Shown here: in pieces, positions 8,372-12,755 of the stretch | How the letters are laid out: each line of letters begins with the position of its first letter | Position numbering within the stretch: position 1 is the stretch's first letter | Origin: Aureobasidium sp. EXF-3400 | Lineage: Eukaryota > Ascomycota > Dothideomycetes > Dothideales > Saccotheciaceae | Reading direction: 5' to 3' | Assembly: GCA_024195585.1 (NCBI GenBank) | Contig: SWBL01000663.1 | Span: 1-12,755, forward strand | Length of the DNA: 12,755 nucleotides | Made by a program: the position numbers and the translations under genes | Notes under the pieces: generated by a model | Databases searched by the model: none | Told to the model about the DNA's origin: nothing | The model's input: only the letters and a program-made list of their open reading frames with translations

Positions 8372-9027
8372 GGCAGCCGACCCTCGATGAGGCATCCGAC
8401 GACCTTGCAGTCCCCAACATCTCTACCACAGACACCTTACTCAACATGAACGATGACGCTGCTCTCAAGCTATCTCCTAATCCTCAGCTTCACCATCGCT
8501 TCAGAATACATCGACATCTGACCACTGCACCACCACAGCTTTCTTGGCTTGTTGAAGGGACAGGATGTTCAGAGAATATAAAGGTTTGGTGCAGAGAGTG
8601 GGCCTGTTGCTGGAAGTAGAGGTCATGTAAGGAAATTTATATGGATGGTAGGCTTCTACAATAACCAGGGCTCAAAACTTACTTGTTCCAGATACAACAG
8701 GGACCGTTTCAAACGGCAACCATTACTGTCGAGTGTCGCTGATATTCAGAATGTTCGATGCAGTCCCTAGAATCATGTGCTTAAGCGACATTTTCAAAGA
8801 AGGTGCGAGCTGAATTTCACGACTCCTTCCTCCTCAGGGTCATCAAAGTACAATTCAATTCATACGAATGGATACTAGCTTTGGAGAAACTTGTTGATTT
8901 ATCGGTAAAAGTTATCTGAGAAAGATTTGGCTTTCCCACTTCTTTCTTTGCTTCTATGAGTTACACTTATTGATCTCCATTGCCATCCATGATTTGCCGG
9001 AATATGCTCGTATCAGAGAGAACTGCT
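8372..9027. other. Gene-free convergent region before RPN6
   Basis: About 655 bp lie between the stops of the RhoGAP-kinase gene (+) and RPN6 (-). It presumably contains both 3' UTRs. No open frame in it resembles a protein. One 16-nt block (8388-8403) repeats the end of the kinase coding sequence with two differences. No RNA gene or mobile element is recognisable. Confidence 0.5.
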
Positions 9028-10355
9028 CTATTCCAGCATACTGGCCTGGTTTGTGTAAAGAACATCAACAACATTGCTCAACTTGTCAATGGTGTTCAAA
9101 GCAGCATCATACTGAGCGTCACGCTCAGGCTCATCAAAGATCTCGAGGCAACCCTGTCCCTGATCAAGAACACCAATGATGACGCGGTCCAAAATCATCT
9201 GACTCAATTTGTGCTCCACCTGGTGGACGTCCAAACCAACCATCTTGGCAATGTGTGCAATCTCGACGCGGCTGAAGGGCTCAATGACCTTGATGAGATT
9301 TTGCTCGAGCATGTTGTCGTACAGACGGCGGAGATGGGTGGCGATGAAGCGGTCGGAAGCGAGTTGGTGGCGGTAGTCGGCGAGGGCAGTTTCGTACTCT
9401 TCGAGCGAGCGATCGTTGTGGGCTTTGGCGACTTGCTTCATGGCGTCCAGACCCTTGCCACCGTACTTGAGGGCGTGCTTTGATTGCATGAGGTTGTTGA
9501 CGTCGTCGCTAGCGTTGAGCATGATCTTGCACAGAAGCATGTACATGAGGCCAGCAGTTGCCTTTTCGGTCTCGTCCTGGGCGTGGAAGCCGTCCAGAGC
9601 TTCGATGAAGTATGAGTAGGCGGTGTTGAAGTCGCCGTCCTCGGCGTGCAGCATACCACTCTGCATGTCGAGGTTGGCTTGCAACAATGGCGGGCAGTAG
9701 ACGGAGGCAGCAGATGTGCGGGCGGAAGTGAGGGCGGCGCGGCCTTTGGGGACGTTTCCGAGAGCGTGGTAGACTCTTGATTCGAGGAGTTGGACTTCGA
9801 CCAGCATCAGCTTGTCATCGAGACGCTTCAACTCCTTGAGCAGGCGGTTGATGAGGGTGAGAGAATCGTAATAGCTCTGCTTTTGAATGTAGAGCGATAC
9901 CAGCCGTGTCTCGAGGTTCTGACGCAGGAAGCCACGACGTTCTTGGACGGCCCAGTCGATACATGACTTTGTGACGGTGATTTGTGTTTCGAGCGAATCG
10001 GGGATGGGTGTGAAGAGGTCGAGCAGTTGGCGCACTGAAAGACGTAGGTTAGAGAGTGAGTAGAGGTGAGTACGAGCGGACAATACACACCCAACTTTGC
10101 AGTCTTTGGCTTTGCCATTGATGACAGAACAGCCTTTGTGTTTTGGACAAGTTCGGCCAGATCGTTGGTACGGCGTTGGTCGCGGTACAGCTCACCGAGA
10201 CCCATCAAGGCATTCTCATAGTCGCGAGCAGCGGCCTCCGACTTGGCCGGGCCTTGTTCCAATATGCTCTTGTAGGTCTCTTCAGCCTGCTTGGGGTGGT
10301 CCTTTGCCTGCTTCTTTGCTTCGGCGATGCGGGCGGCGTTGTCTTGTTGCGCCAT
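9028..10355 (-). CDS. RPN6: 26S proteasome regulatory subunit Rpn6 (PSMD11)
   Basis: A lid subunit of the 19S regulatory particle, which in yeast and human bridges the lid to the 20S core and ATPase ring. Exons 10355-10091 and 10034-9028 encode 423 residues, the usual family length (about 420-435). The N-terminal helical, TPR-like repeats include DYENALMGLGELYRDQ, KTAKLVRQLLDLF, and RRGFLRQNLETRLVSLY. The C-terminal PCI domain contains SRVEIAHIAKMVGLD, VEHKLSQMILD and GVLDQGQGCLEIF, followed by the final helix IDKLSNVVDVLYTN. The start ATG at 10355-10353 begins the conserved part and follows a long pyrimidine-rich leader. The frame stays open 69 codons further upstream, with an in-frame ATG at 10550, but that stretch looks like 5' UTR. 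I saw no Rpn4-type PACE element (GGTGGCAAA) upstream. Confidence 0.96.
10035..10090 (-). other. RPN6: Intron in RPN6
   Basis: A 56-nt intron with donor GTGTGT, branch site CTAAC and acceptor TTTCAG. It joins KTAKL to VRQLLDLF; the valine codon is split G|TG. Splicing restores the conserved Rpn6 sequence without a gap. Confidence 0.95.
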
Positions 10356-11137
10356 GACGGTGTGAGGCGAGGGGGTTTTGACTGAGATGGTGTGGAGAGT
10401 ATGGGAGCAATCGCTATAGATGGAGCGATGTGCGAGATGAAGAGAGAGACGGTGTGGGACGAGATGCGACGATGCGAGAGTTGGATGTTTGGATGATTGA
10501 GCTGCTGCTGCTCCGGGCGTGATGGCGCATGCCCGAGAGCTTGAATCCATGCCATCAGCCAAGCCTTCTTCTACTCGGTCAACTTAAACACTTTCACAAC
10601 ATTTGACTAGACCTTTGTGCATTTCAAATATCTTTTGATCTTCTATAAACGAGTCTTCTGTTGGTCTATATTCTAGTAGATAGCCATCCAACATTTTCTA
10701 TATTTCTTGCCCTTGCTTCTGAACAACTTTCTATGCAACAAGTCCTGTTCGTTCTTTTCAAGCACAACTCTTAGATGCAGAATGTCTTTCAAGAGACACG
10801 CTTAGAGCCTGTACTGCTCAAGCTTCCGATCGTTGCGTCCTCTGACTTGTTCTGATTCTCTGCTGTGATGGTTAGAACGTGTATCGGCGAACCTGCCAGT
10901 TCGTGTAAGTTATGCGAAGGATATGATCCTCAAAGTCGAGTCCCTTCTTGCTTGCTTTGTGTCCATGGATCGAGTGAACTGCAAAACTGTAGAGGTGCAT
11001 ATCAGGCCTGACTATGACTTACTTCCTTGCAAGTCGAGGACCGCAGCCTGATACCAAACGAAGTTCAAGCGCCAGATGAAGCCTCAACAAGTACATGCAA
11101 AAGCTTTGTAAAGTAGCGTCATCATCTTTTTGCAAGC
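10356..11137. other. RPN6 leader/promoter and Mpv17 gene 3' region
   Basis: About 780 bp without a supported gene. The part next to RPN6 (about 10370-10500) is pyrimidine-rich on the minus strand, typical of a fungal 5' leader, with short GATGCGA repeats near 10462-10475 on the plus strand. It also carries upstream ATGs, including one in frame with RPN6 at 10550. The rest (10560-11137) is AT-richer and presumably holds the RPN6 promoter and the 3' UTR of the Mpv17-like gene, which is transcribed toward it. No RNA gene or repeat family was recognised. Confidence 0.5.
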
Positions 11138-11905
11138 TCATGCAGCAGGAAGCGCTGTCGATGGCGCCGTTACAGGAGCAGTCGCAGCAGAAGTCGCAGC
11201 CCTCTCATCCTCCTCTTTCTGCGCCTTCATGTTCAGCCAACTCAGATAAGTCTGCCACCCAATAGCAATCACTCCCGCAAACACACTCCTGTACTGCGGC
11301 GCAACAAATGTAAAGCTGAATGCCGTGACAGCCGGCCACAGCTTCCAACTGTTCCTCCAACTGACAGGCACCGTATCGATAACTCTTTGTTTCGTCTGCT
11401 CGAGACTCTGTCCAGACAGCAGACTCTGCATACCGAAGAAGTATGTATTGAAGCATGGTGTGAAGAAAGTCTGGTTGATGACAATCTTTGTCGCAATCGA
11501 TGCCGCGTGCGACTTGTAGTTGAAGTGGTTTCCCAGGAACATGAACCACTTGTAGTTTGGTATAGACGATATACCACCAATGACTAGCGCTCGCAGACCT
11601 CGAGATGGATCGTAGGGTTCCTCGCTGGCCACTTTCTGAGCAGACAGATCACCCAGGAAGTAGATGATCAATGTCGTCGACAGTTGTGTCATGTATGGCG
11701 AGCGATGTTGCATGCGACCATATGCTCTGAACGGCTCTTTCAATGGCTCAATCCATGCCATTCCAGGTCCGGGGATTGTTGTCGGCGGTGACGGCACATC
11801 TTTGGCTTGGTCTTGAGGTTTCGTTGAGTTGAGTCGTCGCTGGCCGCTCAATCGTAGTCGGAATAGCAGTCTGTTGCTTCGTCCGGCGAGAGTATACGTG
11901 TTCAT
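11138..11905 (-). CDS. Mpv17/PMP22 family mitochondrial membrane protein
   Basis: A single-exon, 255-residue protein. The first 29 residues are rich in Arg, Ser and Leu with no acidic residue (MNTYTLAGRSNRLLFRLRLS then GQRR), a good mitochondrial presequence. The Mpv17 core follows: YMTQLSTTLIIYFLGDLSAQ (71-90), DPSRGLRALVIGGISSIPNYKWF (99-121), the segment KIVINQTFFTPCFNTYFFGM (140-159), and the C-terminal signature SWKLWPAVTAFSFTFVAPQYR...GWQTYLSWLN (186-225). Four membrane segments fit the family. Yeast Sym1 and mammalian Mpv17 are inner-membrane proteins linked to metabolite transport and mtDNA maintenance, but this paralogue's transport role is unknown. An Ala/Thr/Pro-rich tail (about 237-255) is not part of the usual fold. 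The start ATG has A at -3. Confidence 0.93.
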   Translation of the reverse strand: MNTYTLAGRSNRLLFRLRLSGQRRLNSTKPQDQAKDVPSPPTTIPGPGMAWIEPLKEPFRAYGRMQHRSPYMTQLSTTLIIYFLGDLSAQKVASEEPYDPSRGLRALVIGGISSIPNYKWFMFLGNHFNYKSHAASIATKIVINQTFFTPCFNTYFFGMQSLLSGQSLEQTKQRVIDTVPVSWRNSWKLWPAVTAFSFTFVAPQYRSVFAGVIAIGWQTYLSWLNMKAQKEEDERAATSAATAPVTAPSTALPAA

Positions 11906-12660
11906 GTTGGGTAGTTTTGTCTATGAGACATGGTCGTCTTGGAGAGATAGGGAGTAGCATTGTTGAGCGAGCTCGGTAATCGGCTCGGGTCCGCGACATC
12001 TCGGAGCCGTATGGCGTGCGCCCGTCATCCTGCCGGCGATAGGACGTGACATCGGCCTACCGACGTGATAGCGGTATACATGATAGGCAGATTAATAAAG
12101 AAACTGTGCAGCATATCACGAAGGAGACGGGTGCTGGTCAGGAAGGACAGCGTAGGAACACTTACATCAGACCATCGGCTGTTGCACGACATACCGAGCT
12201 TCAAGCCGAACGCGTACACACCGAAGCAAGAGAAACACCAAGAGGCATCCCGAAAGAAACAAAGTATTCGAAAGGAGCAAGTTAAAGGAGCAAGCAGAGA
12301 AGCGAAGTACCCAAGGTCAAGATAGTCAAGCATGTCACAAGAGAAGAAAGTGGAAAGAGTAGTTGAAGTTGAAAGCAAAGGTACCGGCCGGTCACCTTTG
12401 CTGTTTGCATTTCATTATGTTACAATCAATGCTCTCGAGTCTGTGTGCACACTTTCGTGCACTCCCATGATAGTAAAAACCCCGAATCCCATGTCATTCC
12501 CTTGCTTGATAAAATTGAAAACTCAGTAGAAGAAAGTCAGAAACCAACGCCGGCCATCCCATCGATGTCTCCCGAACCATCCATCGTCAAGCTTCTCGTT
12601 GATGGTATATGATGCTGATGATTGGAAGTGCATCAAATGTCGTTATGATGGAGAAAGCGC
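11906..12660. other. Mpv17 gene upstream region and histone H3 3' region
   Basis: About 755 bp without a supported gene. It contains two ACGTGA motifs (12044-12049 and 12063-12068), a strongly purine-rich plus strand (about 12200-12375; pyrimidine-rich on the transcribed minus strand), and a 27-nt palindrome (12375-12401). Open frames of 65-117 codons on either strand have no recognisable protein character, and the longest minus-strand one starts at TTG. It should contain the 3' UTR of the histone gene and the promoter and leader of the Mpv17-like gene. Confidence 0.5.
12375..12401. repeat. Near-perfect 27-nt palindrome (GCAAAGGT...ACCTTTGC)
   Basis: The arms GCAAAGGTACCGG and CCGGTCACCTTTGC are inverted copies differing by one extra C. 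The centre is the perfect 10-mer ACCGGCCGGT. It can form a hairpin with a 13-bp stem, or be a symmetric protein-binding site. It lies between the histone H3 3' end and the Mpv17-like gene. Confidence 0.8.

Positions 12661-12755
<95 letters not shown>

Noticed and set aside
8980..9483. 167-codon plus-strand open frame
   Set aside because: It is antisense to the clearly identified RPN6 PCI domain and is a shadow of it.
12025..12378. 117-codon minus-strand open frame upstream of the Mpv17-like gene
   Set aside because: It begins at TTG and lies in a pyrimidine-rich leader/promoter stretch; its apparent hydrophobic, Cys/Phe-rich composition follows from the base bias.

Overview
The window reads as nuclear DNA of a filamentous ascomycete (Pezizomycotina; Dothideomycetes is my best guess from protein similarity remembered, not computed). 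Evidence: conserved eukaryotic housekeeping genes, very short introns (52-70 nt) with CTRAY branch sites just upstream of the acceptor, pyrimidine-rich 5' leaders, and fungus-specific families (HeLo domain, DUF4267, Sac7-type RhoGAP). No tRNA, rRNA, transposon, CRISPR or telomere repeat was seen.

Layout, left to right: 3' end of the ribosomal protein L27 gene (+, cut by the window edge); a roughly 750-bp gene-free stretch; a DUF4267 small membrane protein (-); a divergent promoter region; an alpha/beta hydrolase of the polyhydroxybutyrate-depolymerase/esterase-like group (+), whose stop lies 22 bp from the stop of a convergent HeLo-domain/pseudokinase gene (-); a 640-bp divergent promoter region; a large gene fusing a RhoGAP domain to a Ser/Thr protein kinase (+); a gene-free convergent stretch; the proteasome lid subunit Rpn6 (-); an Mpv17/PMP22-family mitochondrial inner-membrane protein (-); a long intergenic region; and the C-terminus of histone H3 (-, cut by the window edge).

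The outer genes (L27, Rpn6, Mpv17-like, H3) are ordinary housekeeping genes. The centre (about 2.87-8.37 kb) is accessory in character. A HeLo plus kinase-like protein, the fungal counterpart of the MLKL layout (membrane-active four-helix bundle followed by a dead kinase), is transcribed away from a shared promoter against a protein that couples a RhoGAP fold, lacking its arginine finger, to an apparently active kinase. By analogy with RIPK3-MLKL, the pair could be a kinase and its pseudokinase effector. That is inference from layout and motifs, not demonstrated.

Gene models were rebuilt by hand. Five introns were placed. One splits the last two codons off L27, one is a GC-AG intron inside the HeLo domain, two lie at the start of the RhoGAP-kinase gene, and one is in Rpn6.
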